64,000 bases of DNA from Cynocephalus volans (GCF_027409185.1 NC_084464.1:43189095-43253094); one strand, 5' to 3'; positions 1 through 12,990 are shown, counted from the stretch's first letter. Numbers and translations: made by a program. The notes: generated by a model not told the origin, from the letters alone.

Positions 1-43
1 GAGGGTTGCGATCCCCTTACAGGTAAAAAAAAAAAAAAAAAAA
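1..43 (+). mobile_element. tRNA-Ile SINE, 3' end only (cut by window edge)
   Basis: It reads GATCCCCTTACAGGT followed by an A-run, the terminal part of the dimeric SINE right arm. Confidence 0.7.
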
Positions 44-487
44 GTGGGTTTAGGAAAGGTTTTGTAGTTTGAGTAGCCTAAGGTGTTGGGGTTGATGCAA
101 GTTCACCACAGACCTTACAGAGAGATAGCCTTCTCGGACGCTACACGGTGAACTCTAGAAGAATCTGTAAATAAATGAGATGGTTTTCCCCGATGACCCA
201 GCCAACTTGCCTAATCAGCCCTTTGCAGCTTACCCAGAGAAAAGAAAATCTGAACTTACTGTTCCCCACCTATCTGTGTTTTTCCCCCTCTTCCTTCTAT
301 CCTCTTTTTTATAAATCTTCTTTTTGTCTTTGCATGTCAGCCATCAGAGTGACCCGGCTATTCCACTCTCTGCCCACATTTTTTTTCCTGCTGACATCGA
401 CATACTATACAATTCTTCCTCTGCTTCCTAACTTCTGGACTTTGCTTTCACTTTCCAAATCAAGGCCCGTCCAGCCTTATTCCTGAT

Positions 488-870
488 CATCATCAACAAC
501 GTCACCATCGCACATTGATCACCACCATCAGCACCATCATCACCACCATCATCACCACCACCATCATCACCATCATCACCACCATCATCATCATCACCAT
601 CATCACCATCATCACCACCATCACCACCACCATCATCACCACCATCACCACCCCCATCATCACCACCATCACCACCATCATCACCATCATCATCACCACC
701 ATCACCACCATCAGCACCATCATCACCACCATCATCACCACCATCATCACCACCACCATCACCACCACCATCACCACCATCACCACCATCATCATCACCA
801 TCATCACCACATCATCACCATCATTACCATCATCACCACATCATCACCATCATCGTCATCACCACCATTT
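488..870. repeat. CAY (CAC/CAT) trinucleotide tandem array
   Basis: About 380 bp of imperfect CAC and CAT triplets, with occasional CAG and a few phase slips. The low complexity leaves long open frames on both strands (poly Thr/Ile on plus, poly Met/Val on minus). These are not genes. Confidence 0.95.
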
Positions 871-1304
871 AATTCCAGGTTTGTGATAGGAGAAAAGTAC
901 ATCTAATCCTTACAACAATACTCCTAAGTACTGAGATTCCCCTTTGAGGAAACTGCAGTATGGGACGGTCAACTCATTTGTTCAGTTACACATTTAGTAA
1001 GTTACAAAACCAAGATTTAAACCTAGGTTTGCTTGATTCCAAAGCCCAGACTGTTATCCACTACACTAAACTGCTTTCAAAATTCTCTTCCTATCACCAG
1101 ACACTTCTCGATGTTTCTGTGTGTTAGTGTGAATTCCTAATAGAAAAAATCTGGTTGGTTCAGCTCAACTTTCAGTGCCTGGCCACATCATTGGTCACCA
1201 GCCTGCCTATTGATTGGTGACCTCGATCAGGTGCCCATCTCTGGACCAATCAGCTGTGGCCAGAGCACAAGGGGCGTTGTCTGAGACGCAGCAGCTGCCT
1301 AAGG
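871..1304. other. Intergenic, between the two tandem arrays
   Basis: Ordinary AT-rich sequence; 980-1075 resembles a diverged MIR. No exon seen. Confidence 0.5.
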
Positions 1305-1445
1305 AGGGCTGTGCCTGGAGCAGGGCTGTGCCTGGAGCAGGTGCTGTGCCTGGAGCAGGTGCTGTGCCTGGAGCAGGGCTGTGCCAGGAGCAGGTGCTGT
1401 GCCTGGAGCAGTGCTGTGCCTGGAGCAGGGCTGTGCCTGGCATGG
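1305..1445. repeat. GC-rich minisatellite, 17-18 bp unit
   Basis: About eight copies of a unit around CTGTGCCTGGAGCAGG, differing by a G/GT insertion and single changes. The array is open in several frames, giving spurious ORFs on both strands. Confidence 0.9.
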
Positions 1446-2754
1446 CCCATATGCGTGTGCGTGGCTGACTTCCCCCGAGAGTTTGTTGGAAGGACAACTT
1501 TTAATGTTTATTTACTTATATTTCATCTCTTCCCACAGATCACAAAGATACATATAACGAAATAATAATAAATAAGCATACACAAACATTTTAAAAATGT
1601 ATAAACCAAGGAAAAGGAGACTAGAAATATTCGAAGCTTAGGGATGATGATATTCAGATACTTGAAAAAGTTGTTGTTTTAAGCTTTCTGGCAACCAGAG
1701 CAAAAAGAGGAATATGAGCAACCTATAGTCCTATGAGCAAAAGGAAGCAAACAGAACTCTTCCTGGAAATAAATTCTAAAGTAATTTGTCATATAGTGTC
1801 TTTAATAAAGGACACTGGGTAATGTAAAGGTAAAAGTTCGCAGCAATTTTTCTGTAGCAAATCCAGTAACCAATTTCATGTGATTTTTCCCTGTAGTAAA
1901 CTTAGAAAAGAGAAAGGCAGAACACTAAAACACAACTCAGTGGAGGGCATTCCAGGAAAGGCTAAAAAAAAGTAGTAAAAAGAATTTACATGTCTGTGAT
2001 CCAAGGACAGAATTCAGGGAACTTAGAGGCGAGAGGATTGCATGTCCCTTATATAATCACTTCTCAAATATCTTTTATCCCTGCTGGGCTATTTATAGCA
2101 GTGTATAACAGAAATCCTAGTTCATACTCTCTGTTAGGACACTTTAGTATGTATATTTTCTGTTGCTGACTGAGATTAATTACTTCTTCTTAAGAACTCA
2201 GTCGGGTGGACAACAGGTCTACATTTCCCCATGAAAATTGAAGCCCTCAGCCTGTGATTCCCACCTGGTCAGAAGACCACCCAGCCTCTGCACAGGGATG
2301 TACTCCATTAGCCCCTGTAGAAACACAAGAGCCAGGCATCCTTCAGAAAACCATTTTGGGATTGTTCCAACTCATGAACCAGCAATGAACTGACTCACCA
2401 GTCTCATCATAAAGCATGACTTCAACAAGCAGACCTAGTTCTTAACCTCATGTTGCCACAGCAAAGCTAAAATCACTCTTATTTGGGGGGAAAAAAAATC
2501 AAAGCAGGTACAACAAGTCACCTGCTACAGACACAGAAAAACCTCCGAAGTTACTCAATGGATCTTCTGAGAATAGCAACTGACTGTCCAGAGAACCCTG
2601 CAAAATGTATATAATTAAGTTTCCATATACTTACTTGACCTATACCGAATCAATTGTAGAAAGTGTCCACCAGTAAAGGCGATTATTTTAATTTCTAAAA
2701 TAATTAATATGGTAGTTGTTTATCTTATGTAGTTATCAGGACCATTCATCTCTT
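1446..2754. other. Intergenic, no feature recognised
   Basis: AT-rich, with frequent stops in all frames. No recognised repeat or exon. Confidence 0.5.
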
Positions 2755-2771
2755 AAAATCCTTTCTGGTTA

Positions 2772-2944
2772 GGGCCGGTCTGTGCCTCACTCAGGAGAGT
2801 GCGGTGCTGATAACACCAAGGCCGCGGATTCGGATCCGTACATAGGGATGGCCGTTCAGCTCACTTGGGAGAGCGTGGTGCTGACAACACCAAGTCAAGG
2901 GTTAAGATCCTCTTACCGGTCATCTTACTAAAAAAAAAAAAAAA
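2772..2944 (+). mobile_element. Dimeric tRNA-Ile SINE (right arm type A)
   Basis: Two tRNA-Ile-like arms and a poly-A tail. It is flanked by an exact 17-bp duplication, AAAATCCTTTCTGGTTA, at 2755-2771 and 2945-2961. The right arm has the TTGGGAGAG / CAAGTCAAGG form. Confidence 0.92.
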
Positions 2945-2961
2945 AAAATCCTTTCTGGTTA

Positions 2962-5147
2962 AACTTAATAAAACTGGATCACCAGCCCACTGGCACTCTA
3001 CAGCAGTGCCACAAGTCCAATTTACTTAAAAGCATGTTTGGATTGTTCAGATAGTGGTTTAAAAAGGGAATCAGAGATTTTTTTGAAGGAAGTGATTCAA
3101 TCCTTACGAGCATGTGTTGAGACAAGCACTCACATGTACTAGTGGGGGGTAAAATCTTTTTGGAAATATTTTGATAATGTGTACCAAGAGCCTTTATGTA
3201 CAAGAATGTTTATGGTAGCATTACTTATAAGAGTGAGACTGTTCACAAATCCAACAAAAGAGTATACCATATGGTTTTATATTAGGCAGTAATTTAAAAT
3301 TATTTTATTAAGAATTTTTAAAGGTAAGATATTGCTTATGACATAAAGTTAAGTAGAAGCTTAAGTTCAATTAAAAAAACTAAAGGAAAAATACCAAAAT
3401 GTTAGCAATGTTTATTTCTATGTATTGGGGTTAGAGATTATTTTTGTTTTAAGATTCCAAAACCCGATAAACATTATTTTTTAACAGAAGGAGAAAGTTA
3501 TTGAGCAAAAGAGTCTTTTTCCACTCTTAAGATTGCTGTCACATCCACCACCTTCTCCAGTCCTTGCTTTTGGTAGCAATATAAAACTGCAGGTATTTAA
3601 TAAGCATCAATAGTGGGGAATGTAAATTAGTCTGTCTAGTTTGGCTGTTCTGCTTCTGATCATTAGTCAGAAGCCAAGAAAAATAAAGTGAAAACTACGC
3701 TGCCTTCTGTTGTTCCTGGAAGATCTGTCCCCAGGGTGAGATACGGGTCAGCGTGCTTGGCTGTCTCATTCACCAGGAGAGGATCCTCTTGCAAATGCAT
3801 TGAGTCATACACTGAAGCATAGGCCCGAGTGCCACCTGGGGAGAGGACACACCAGAGAAACTGGAGGGAAATGAAAAGAAAGGCTTCGTGGCATCCGCTT
3901 CTACGTGGTGCCCGTCGACCCATGCTAGGTACCAGAGTCCACCACGTCTACACAACAAACTCTATTGGCTCTTCTGGCCTTAGTGGCTGGTTGAAAACAG
4001 GCATCTCTGCTTCCATTAGAAATCCCACCAAAATGTGGTAAAGGTGTTTTAAAAAGGCAAGAACCTACAAGGACAAAACCAAAACAAGCAAACAGAAAAA
4101 CAGGAAACTATACAATCTAAATAAATAGATAAGTGAATAAATCAGGATCTGGACAGCAAACAGACAAATGCCTTAGCAGATAAGAGCAGCTTAAAGGTAA
4201 GTTGTCAGTGGGCGAATCCTGGAGGCAGGCTGATTCCACATGGCAGAGCCCCAGTGGAGAAAGGAGACACCGGGTTCCTCTGAAAGTGGGGGTGCTGGAG
4301 GGCCTGGAACCAGAAGTCCGTGTAAGAAGCCACTAGAGCCCCAGAGCCCCTAATTCACCCCACATGGCAGCATGACCCATATACTTTACCCTAACAAGTG
4401 GTTTGCTCCCTGGAGAGGTTGAACTATGTCACAGAGGTCCTGGGGAACTATACCAAAAATTATTTAGGGTTAAGTAAAAGCCTACATACAAAATGGTAAG
4501 GCTTTCTGGGCCCTTTCCCCCTGTCAGTTCTGAGAACTCTGGCAGCCAAAATTCCACCAGAGAAATGAATGAAGAAACTCCCTCTGGAGAGACTGACCAG
4601 ACCAAGGAAAAAAAATCTACAAACACCAGCAGTCAGGGGCTTCTGATGGGAATCAAGCCATGTCCCTTACCTTCAAAAGCACACTTCTGTTCATTCTGTC
4701 CATGGCCAGCTGGCTCCTTCTCAGGCGCAGAGAAGACATCAGGCTGGAAGGGGAAGAAGAAATCCGCTCCTTTTTGTTTGCTGCCCAAATCCTCACCATC
4801 ACCACAGCGAAGGGTCTTCAGCCCAGCAGCAGTGGTTGGTCCCAGCAGCAGTTCTTCCACACTCCCAGTACCGACTCACATCACCCCCTCAGTGACACCA
4901 GCACGTGGGCCAGGCCACTCCTCAGGTTCTGAATTTCAGCCCCCCAGGCCCTTCCTCCCAGACTCTCCTATTGACTAATCCCAACCTCTTACTTTGGCTC
5001 CCTCAGACTTGGGGAGGGGTAGCTGCTTCCCACACTTTCTACCTCGGTGGTACCTCAGTGTCCCTTTTTGTCTTTTCAAATCTCAATATGTGGTTAACAA
5101 TTCCTTATATAAAATCATCTCTGTTTAAGTATTTCGTTTTGGCACAG
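2962..5147. other. Intergenic, two uninformative ORFs
   Basis: A 161-codon plus ORF (4493-4978) rich in Ser/Pro and an 86-codon minus ORF (3663-3923) stand out but match nothing I recognise. The rest is featureless. Confidence 0.4.
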
Positions 5148-5218
5148 GGAGGTTAGCTCAGTTGGTTAGAGTGCGGTGTTGATAATAACACCAAGGTCAA
5201 GGCCAGCCATCAAAAAAA

Positions 5219-5254
<36 letters not shown>

Positions 5255-5256
5255 AT
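5148..5256 (+). mobile_element. Monomeric tRNA-Ile SINE with (AAAT)n tail
   Basis: A GGTTAGCTCAGTTGGTTAGA head, the tRNA-like A-box region, is followed by CACCAAGGTCAAGG and a nine-unit AAAT microsatellite tail. Confidence 0.85.
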
Positions 5257-5799
5257 ATTTGGGTTATTTTTCCCACCTGACTGGACCCTGAATACAAGAG
5301 TCTTCTGGAAAAGCACTTTAGCCCAACTGCACTGCATTGAAGCCCACTGAAAACCCCACCCACATGTCTGAGTTTCCAAACAGTTTAAGATATAAGCCAA
5401 GGATTACTATGTCATCCACGTCCAATCAGGAGACAGAAGCCAAGCCCTAATTTGAGCAGGGAAAGTTTAATAAAAAGAATCATTCACTGTAACAAGAGAG
5501 AAGCCATAAAGATGTAACAAAACTCTGAAGAATACTCTAGGGCTGAGGGAGAGTATCCAAATAAGAATAAACTTGGAAGGGCACCCCACACCCCAAAGCT
5601 GGATTCAGAACTCATTACAGAAGGTGCGGAGGAGCCCACTGGATAGATACGGGATTGTGGGAACACAGGGGCTTGTTTAGTACAGGGAATGCACAGAGGG
5701 CAAAAGCCTTCACAGAGAGCAAAAGCCTTGAGTGCACAGAATCAGAACATTGTGCTGAAAACAGCACACGCTGAAAACAGTGAAGATGTTCTGATTCAT

Positions 5800-6055
5800 T
5801 AGAAGGGAACACTGAGATCATTTCTGTCCTGTTCACACACTCCTTTCTGTACTTCTTTTGATACTATACTCAGCTTGTTACTTGGCCAAGGTCTTGATAT
5901 TACAATAAAAGACGAGACAAGCCTGATCTTGGGGCTGCACTGACTTTCTCCTTTCTTGTGGGAGTTAGCTTGGTGTAGTCCCTCTGGGCCTTTCATTGCT
6001 TTCAAGTGTCTGGGCTCTGAGTAATCCTTGCCATCTCCATCACTGAGGATAGTGA
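5800..6055 (+). mobile_element. Fossil LTR-like repeat, unclassified (copy 1)
   Basis: It has a TTACAATAAAAGACGAGAC polyadenylation-like region and GGGCTCTGAGTAATCCTTGC, shared with 18660-18690. Fragmentary. Confidence 0.4.
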
Positions 6056-6445
6056 CACTGGATGACAGATTTCACTGGGATGCCAGCGCCAAAGCCTGTC
6101 CACAGCCGTGGGCAAGCAGGAAACCCTCCCTTGGGGTGAAGCGGAAGAACAGAGGGAGTCAGGGGCATCAGGAGGCCACTCACTGCCATGAAAAGCCTGC
6201 TGTTCACATCAGGACCAGCTCTCTGAGCAACACGTGGTCTCAGCACGCAGCTGGATCAGAGCCCACTGGACGTCCCCATCCGTGCCACCGATGGGCCCTG
6301 CAGGAGCAACAAGAATCAACATATGCATGCATCGAAACAGCACACTATACCCCACAAATATGCACAATTTAAAAAATAAATAAAAAGGAATCAAAAACCG
6401 CAGCTACAGAACCAGGGAAAGTCTTTCCTCCTGCAATGGCCCTCC

Positions 6446-6460
6446 AGCGCCCTCTACTGG
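6446..6460 (-). promoter_or_regulatory. CTCF-consensus site
   Basis: On the minus strand CCAGTAGAGGGCGCT matches CCRSYAGRKGGCRSY at all 15 positions. Binding is inferred from the motif only. Confidence 0.55.
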
Positions 6461-6640
6461 CAAAGCTTAATATTGCGCTCGCTGCGGAGGAGAACCGCTT
6501 ACAGCTGGATCCTCACAGAGCGGCTCAGAGGGCGACTTCCGGTTGTGAGGCAATGAATTGATAATCAACGTAGTCCTCGTGATGAAAGCCACTGACACGA
6601 AAGACGGGGACTGAAAACACCAGCATTAAGAAACAGAATA

Positions 6641-6740
6641 AGGGCTGGCCAGCTAGCTCGGTTGGTTAGAGCACAGTCTTAGAACACCAAGGTCATGGGT
6701 TCGGATCCCTGTACCAGCCAGGCGCCCCCTGCCTCCCCCC
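6641..6740 (+). mobile_element. Monomeric tRNA-Ile SINE
   Basis: GGCTGGCCAGCTAGCTCGG through GGTTCGGATCCCTGTACC, with both tRNA promoter boxes recognisable. The tail is a short C-rich stretch. Confidence 0.85.
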
Positions 6741-7529
6741 CCAAACAGAGCAAATAGACAATGCAGAGAACCAAATAATAAAACCAACCGCAATTAACAT
6801 TATGGTAAAAGAGAGAAGAACAAGGGGTTATAAAATGAATATTTAGAGATCTAAAAAGAAACATTGTTCTTGAAAAATACAATTTCAAAAGCAAAAATTT
6901 TCATTGAAGTGTTAGAATTTAGAGGCTGAAGAAGTCTAAAAAGAAGTAAAGGGTAAAAAATATATGAAAATTAGATAGTTAATCTGGATGAATGATAAAA
7001 TTTCTAGAAGTAACAAAAAGAGAGAACAGAAGGGAGAAAATTATCAAAGAAATAATTCAAGAAAATTTCCAGAGCTGAGAGGCCTAAGATTCCAAATTGA
7101 GACATATGTCAAGTACCTAACAAAAGGAATGATGTCTAAGGCATATCATCATGAATTTAAAAATATTGGGGACAAAGAGAAAAATCCCAAAATTGGATTA
7201 AAAGGAAAAACAGGTCACATAAAAAGGGCCAAGACTCAGATGGTATAGGGCTTTTCAACAGTGGCACTGGCAGCTAGAAGAGCGGTGCTTTCAAAATTTA
7301 GATGCATCAGAACCAGAACAGGGTTTAAAAAAAGAAAAATTTAGATGTAAATTTTGCAACCTGTAATTCTATCTTCAGTAAAACCATTAATCAGGTATAA
7401 TAATAATAAAGAAGACATTTTCAGACAAAGTCTTAAAAATTTCTCTCCCTTGCCCCTTTCCTCAGAAAGTTACTGGAGCATGTGTTCCATCAAAGTGAGG
7501 TGTTAGATCAAGAGAGATAGAAACATGGG

Positions 7530-7697
7530 CCAGCCCGTGGCTCACTCAGGAGAGTGCGGTGCTGGTAGTGCCGAGGCCACGGGTTCGGATCCTATATAGG
7601 GATGGCCGGTGAGCTCACTGGCTGAGCGCGGTGCAGATAACACCGAGCTGGGGGTTATGATCCCCTTACCAGTCAAAAAAAAAAAAAAGAGAGAGAG
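7530..7697 (+). mobile_element. Dimeric tRNA-Ile SINE (right arm type B)
   Basis: Full dimer with the ACTGGCTGAGCG right arm. It is flanked by AGAGATAGAAACATGGG at 7513-7529 and 7698-7714. Confidence 0.92.
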
Positions 7698-8390
7698 AGA
7701 GATAGAAACATGGGGTCCTCCAAAGAGCGAGGTTAATGGAAACCTCAGGATACTGCCAAAGGGACACCCCAGGAGGCAACTATGCAGGAGAACTAGGGAG
7801 CAACAGGTCCAGATGGAAACAGGAGTTTGGGCCAAATCCTTGGGAATAAAGATAATTCCTTTACCTAGCTACGAAGTCTCCAAGAAAAAGATGAACTTCA
7901 TTAATTATAATCCATTTGAGTGGGTAGAAAAACTACACTTGTGGAGAATATGGTGGCAAATTAGTAACAAATTCATAGACAAGTGATCAAAGGAAAACCT
8001 AGCAGATCTGTATAGCTCCAGATATCATTCCATAGACCCAGCTTAGAACCCGTAGCCCTTCTAAAGATTTCAAAAGCTCCCAATACCCTTGGTAAAATCC
8101 CTTCCTGTTTAATATACCTGGAATGAGCTCTATGTCCTGGCACTGAACCCCGAATGATAAAACTTTTTATTAAGGAATAGGAGGATAAAAACTAAATGAG
8201 CACTGAAATGTTTGCTTCTAGAAAGAGAGAATTAGGGGTTGGTAGAGGGACCACAGCTTTTTGTTATAAGTCTTGTACAACTTTTTGTCTTTTAAAAGTA
8301 TATAGAGGGAGGACACGAAAACCAACTACATTGTATATTGATAAAATAAAATAAAATAATAAATATATTTTTAAAAAGTATATATATATG

Positions 8391-8503
8391 AGAGCTGACC
8401 AGTTAGCTCACTTGGTAGAGAGTGGTGCTGAAAACCAAGCACCAAGGACAAGGTTTCAGATCCCACTACCAGACAGCCTCAAAAAAAAAAAAAAAAAAAA
8501 AAG
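8391..8503 (+). mobile_element. Monomeric tRNA-Ile SINE
   Basis: GCTGACCAGTTAGCTCACTTGG head, a diverged body, and a poly-A tail. Confidence 0.8.
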
Positions 8504-9530
8504 TACACAGATGTATAAAGTTGGTAAAAATTTAAAATAGTCAAATAAAAATGCACTTAGGAGATAATATACATTAAAGCACTAAGACATGTACTAAGTT
8601 TAGAAAACAAACAAAAAACTCCACCATCCGTGCAGACTCTTCTTCTCTTTTAACGTGGCATCTGGACATTCCTACATTCTGGAAATTTTATAGATGTGTA
8701 ACGGGGGCACCACTCAAATTTAAAGGCCTCTGAGTTTTTCCTTCCGATGCATCATGGATTGCCTTCACTTACCCCTTTATCCTGGTATCCTGAGACTGAG
8801 CACAGTGCAGTCTGCACTTTACCTCACATTTCTAGCAGATAGCCAAGTCTATTTCAGGGCCCTCCACTCTCCTCCATTCCATCTGCTCCTGTCTTCTGAT
8901 TTCTCCTACCCCTACAGAAACCCAAGGCTTCATTAGCTTCTTGCCAGTGAAGCTGCTGCGGTTGCAAACAAGCCTGTGCCCCTGGGGACTGGTGAGATTC
9001 AATATGCTGTCCGCCTCCCTCAGTCTTGGCCTGAGCCCAAGAGAAAGGCAGCTGCTCTTGAGGTTTGAGAGTCTCTAGTGAGTCAGCTCTCTAACTCCCA
9101 GGGCTCTGTGCATATACCCACCTCAGTTTCAGCTTGTGGCCTGTGCCAGATGTAGGCTGAGTCTTCAAAGATGAGATCACCAGGATCCTAAATCCTACAA
9201 TCCTCCCTCAGCCACCTACTTGGCTGTAGGGTTCCTCCTAGAGTCCTGAGGGAGATGCGCACAGCAGACACCGCAGGCAAAGTCCTTCTTTGAGAATCAC
9301 TCAAAACCTCTTCCTGCTGGTGAAGGGCACCACCCCCTCCTTTGGTGGCCCAAGGGGAAGGACTCATGGGACATGAAACCAGGCAGGCCGAGGTGGCCTG
9401 CTACACATCCCTGCCTCTCATCTGGGCAGAGGCGTTGTGGTCACACGTGTTCCCTAATCCAGTTCCCTAAGGTAGAAGCCACAGTAGAGGTTGGGGCCCA
9501 AACCTCAGGAACAAAGTTCCTTTACTTGGA
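8504..9530. other. Intergenic, no feature recognised
   Basis: Mixed-composition sequence between two SINEs. No gene signals. Confidence 0.5.
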
Positions 9531-9548
9531 ATGGTACCTCAATTTTTT

Positions 9549-9720
9549 TTTTTTTCTTTTTGTGACCGGTAAGGGGATCGTAACCCTTGGCTTGGCGTCG
9601 ACCACACCGTGCCCAGCCAGTGAGAGCACCGGCCAACCCTATATAGGATCCGAACCCGTGGCGGGAGCGCCGCTGCGCTCCCAGTGCCACACTCTCCCAA
9701 GTGAGCCACGGGGTTGGCCC
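9549..9720 (-). mobile_element. Dimeric tRNA-Ile SINE (right arm type B)
   Basis: Reverse-oriented dimer beginning with a T-run and GACCGGTAAGGGGATC. It is flanked by GGTACCTCAATTTTTT at 9533-9548 and 9721-9736. Confidence 0.92.
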
Positions 9721-9779
9721 GGTACCTCAATTTTTTAATAACAAGGACTTTTTTTTTAAGTGTTCGTTTTCTTCTTCAC

Positions 9780-9845
9780 CCTCTTTTTTTTGTTTGTTTG
9801 TTTGCTTGCTTTTATTTGGCAACTGGCCAGTACAGGGACCTCCCT
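9780..9845 (-). mobile_element. Truncated tRNA-Ile SINE
   Basis: A T-rich tail with GTTT repeats is followed by GGCAACTGGCCAGTACAGGG, the reverse complement of a monomer 3' end. The rest is absent. Confidence 0.5.
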
Positions 9846-10394
9846 CTCTTCTTTCTTCTCCTTGTCGTCCTCCCCTTCTTTTTCTTCTCCTTTTAGTTTG
9901 AAATAATTATAGACAGAAAATTGCAATAATAGTACAGACCTGTCTCGTGCACCCTTCACTCAGCTTACCGCAGAGGCAGCGTCTTACACCCCGCAGTTAC
10001 ATTATCCAAACGAGGAAGCGATGCACGTTTTTCTCAGTGCACTGAGTTGCAGTAGGTGGATTTGGTACTTGAGACCCCAGGAATTTCTTTTCATCTGTTA
10101 TGAGTAACAAAAATAGTTCATAGTTTTCAAAGGGCTGTCCTTTGAAGAGGGAGTGCTTTGAGTCCATTGAAGCCAATGTTTGTGGGGCAAGTCTGCAATT
10201 TTCTGGTCCAGTCTGTGAAGGGCTAAGAACCAGCAGAGAGGCAAAAAATGGAAACGCCCCTGCAGACTCTGCAGGTTTTCACTATAGACAGCACAGCTGA
10301 TGGATATCGAAGGACAATTCAGGGACATAAGCCCTTGGCAGGGCAGAGAGCCAAAAGGCCAGTGCAGTTGGTTATGGGAGAAGTTACCTGAATA

Positions 10395-10498
10395 GTTTTG
10401 GGGGTTTTTTTGGTGGCTGGTCTGGATGGGGATCTGAACCCTTGACCTTGGTGTTATAGCACTGCACTCTAACCAACTGGGCTAACCGGTCAGCCCTT
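10395..10498 (-). mobile_element. Monomeric tRNA-Ile SINE
   Basis: Reverse monomer ending in GGGCTAACCGGTCAGCCC. A TGAATAGTTTT duplication flanks it. Confidence 0.85.
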
Positions 10499-11244
10499 GA
10501 ATAGTTTTTAATGAGAGACATTTCTCACATAAAGGTGTTTCCTAATGAAATATGAGTGAGGTTGTGGCAAACATTATTAAAATGGAAGAAACTTAAGTAT
10601 CATCTAAGCCCTGAGAGTAATCAACTTATTTTTCATTAAGTCCCTTCTAAAGAGGCACATTATTATCTTTTAGGGAGATGAGCATAAAGCACAGGAACTC
10701 AACCCGTTGTGTTAAAATATAGATTTCTGGCTGCTTTTAACAGAGACGCAAATGACAATGGTTTAAGCAAGAAAGAAATGTCTTTTTCTCCCACCCTTCG
10801 ACACAGATGAGTCAGGGCTCTGCCCTGGGTTCCATGATTTAGGGGGACCTGCTCTACATCCCCCACCTCATGGGACAAGGGAAGAAAAGCCAAAAGGATG
10901 GACTCACCCACGGAGCTTGCACCTCTCTCCTAAACTACATTGTAGGTACTTGAGACCCCTCAATTCCTGACACAAATGGCCCCCAGCCTATTTCTAAGCT
11001 CACATGGGCCCCTTCCTGGGGTCCGTCCTCCCAAGGGTCTGCCTTGCTGCTGTTGTGCTTGCCTGTAGGCCCCAGGATAACCAAAGGGTGGCTGTTTTCA
11101 AAGGAGGGTTGAGGCTGGAGCTTGGAGAGAACTTGGATCTGCAGGGAAAAGAGGTCGGGTAGACTGTAGGCAGGAGACCCGGAGCTGCCGCATTCTGCCA
11201 AGGAACGCTGAGGAGTCCCAGAATTCTAAATTCAAGCCTGGCTG

Positions 11245-11700
11245 TCTTAGACTGGATTCCCCAGAAAACAGATTCTAAGATAGATTTGCATGCAGGTTTA
11301 TTGGGGAGTGCTCTTGGGATTAACACTTTTAAGGTTTAAGGGAAGCGGGACAGAAGGAAAGGGAGAAGTTGAACTACACTGAGGCTGTAAAACAGGAGGT
11401 GGCCAATTCCATGGGTGGGGGCGGAGGGGCCTCTGGCATTGGGAGAACCCTTTAAAGTTGTCTGGACTTGAAGCAAGATAACCAGGAATTTGTATGTCTC
11501 TTTTGACCAGTCATTGGATGTGGGCTGTCCCCAAAGAAGGGGACACCTTGGGTGAGGCAGTTCCTTTCAGCTAAGGGCAATTCCCAGAGGGGGAGCTGTC
11601 ACAGCCAACACTCCTGACGGCTGGGGAATGGGTGACTTGATCCTGAAGGCAGGATTGGGGTTGCCCTTGACAGTACCTGCTGCACCAGCCTTCTATGTAT
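11245..11700. mobile_element. Unclassified interspersed repeat (copy 1)
   Basis: The start, GACTGGATTCCCCAGAAAAC with GCAGGTTTATTGGGGAG, parallels sequence at 43815-43925, suggesting two copies of one old repeat. It may be an LTR fossil. Boundaries uncertain. Confidence 0.35.
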
Positions 11701-12799
11701 GTTTATCAAGATAACTGCTGGAATGTATTTTATTTACATTTGTTTGCTTGACTTGTAACTTAAATCTTTAGGCATGTGGTATGTGGGCCTTCATTTGTGC
11801 TATTACCCCAAGCCCCGCAAATATTAGGGGTGAGTCTGTCACTGTCTCTTTTATAATTGTCTAGCTATTGGCCATTCAAGACTGATATGACAGCTCCATA
11901 GTAAAAATCTGTAACCCAGGCTACTTCCAGCTTCCACTCTGACACGCATAGGACACGGCCCTTATTCTCACTATCTAGAGGGAGTTTAGCCATTAGAATC
12001 ATGTTCCAAGTAGGAGGTTGGACGAGGAGGGAAAAAGGAACAAGTCTCCTCTCATCAAGAGTGTTCCTTGAAATTGCACACACAATCTCTTGTTCCACTG
12101 GCTAGAACTTGGTCACACGGCCACACTGGACTGCAGCAAAGGCCAGGAAATATATCAGAATCTAGAAGGCCATATATACTCCACTAGGAAAGGGGAATTC
12201 TATTACTACAAGAGAAGGAGAGATCAGGTATTGGAGGACAGTCAGCTGTCCCTAGTACACCCTTTTCCCTTCTGGATATCACACAGCTCCTCTGAAGGAT
12301 CCCCAAGACCCACATTCAGAAAGTGAGAAACACACCAGCCTGGACTACTGAATAGGTGGGCACCCTGTGATGTGGCTTCAGACGTGACTCAGTAGAAATG
12401 CAGTACACGCCATTCTAAAACTCCTCCTGGTCACACTCCCAGGTCCTGCCAATCTCTTCTGCTTCTTCTCTAAGGAATGGAGCTGAGGTCAGCTGTACCC
12501 TGAGACCCTCCCTATGGCAGGAAGCGGGTAAAATTAGTTTGGAAATAGACAAGTTGAAGGCAGGCAGGTGTAAGAGGGATTGGAAAACTCAGTTAGGAAT
12601 GCTTTCTTTTTGTCTTCCACAAGGAATCTTATTGGGAGGCTGGATGTTGTCTGAGTATTGGTCAAGGTAGGGAGTTAAGGATATTTTCTTGAATGAAAGA
12701 GCTAATCTCCCTCCTCTTCCTGCTGAAATGTAATGTTTCCAAGATTTTCCTAATGTGTAGTGATTGTATTGAGCCTAGGGCGTGGATTTTCCATCTACT

Positions 12800-12990
12800 C
12801 TTTAAGTGGGATGAGATAAAACAATGTGAGAAAACATTTGTTCAATGATTGTCAAAATATTAATAAGTAGGTGGTGGGTAGATAGAGATTCAGCCTACTA
12901 TTTTCTTTTCTTTTGTGTAAGCTTGAAAATTTCCATACCAAAACTTGTTTTATAATTTATCAAGGGGTTTACATGTGCTGATAATAAAAG
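12800..12990 (+). mobile_element. Old L1-like tail fragment
   Basis: AT-rich sequence with TTGAAAATTTCCATACCAAA, resembling ancient L1 3' ends. Weak. Confidence 0.35.

Noticed and set aside
502-886. Long ORFs of Met/Val, Thr/Ile or His
   Set aside because: They are products of the CAY triplet array, open in several frames at once, with no homology.
3663-3923. Minus ORF with a hydrophobic stretch, possible signal-peptide exon
   Set aside because: Short, lacks a clear partner exon, and matches nothing I know.
4493-4978. 161-codon Ser/Pro-rich plus ORF, possibly mucin-like as in the nearby human mucin cluster
   Set aside because: No tandem repeat or signal peptide is seen. The mucin-like genes should lie further left than this window reaches.
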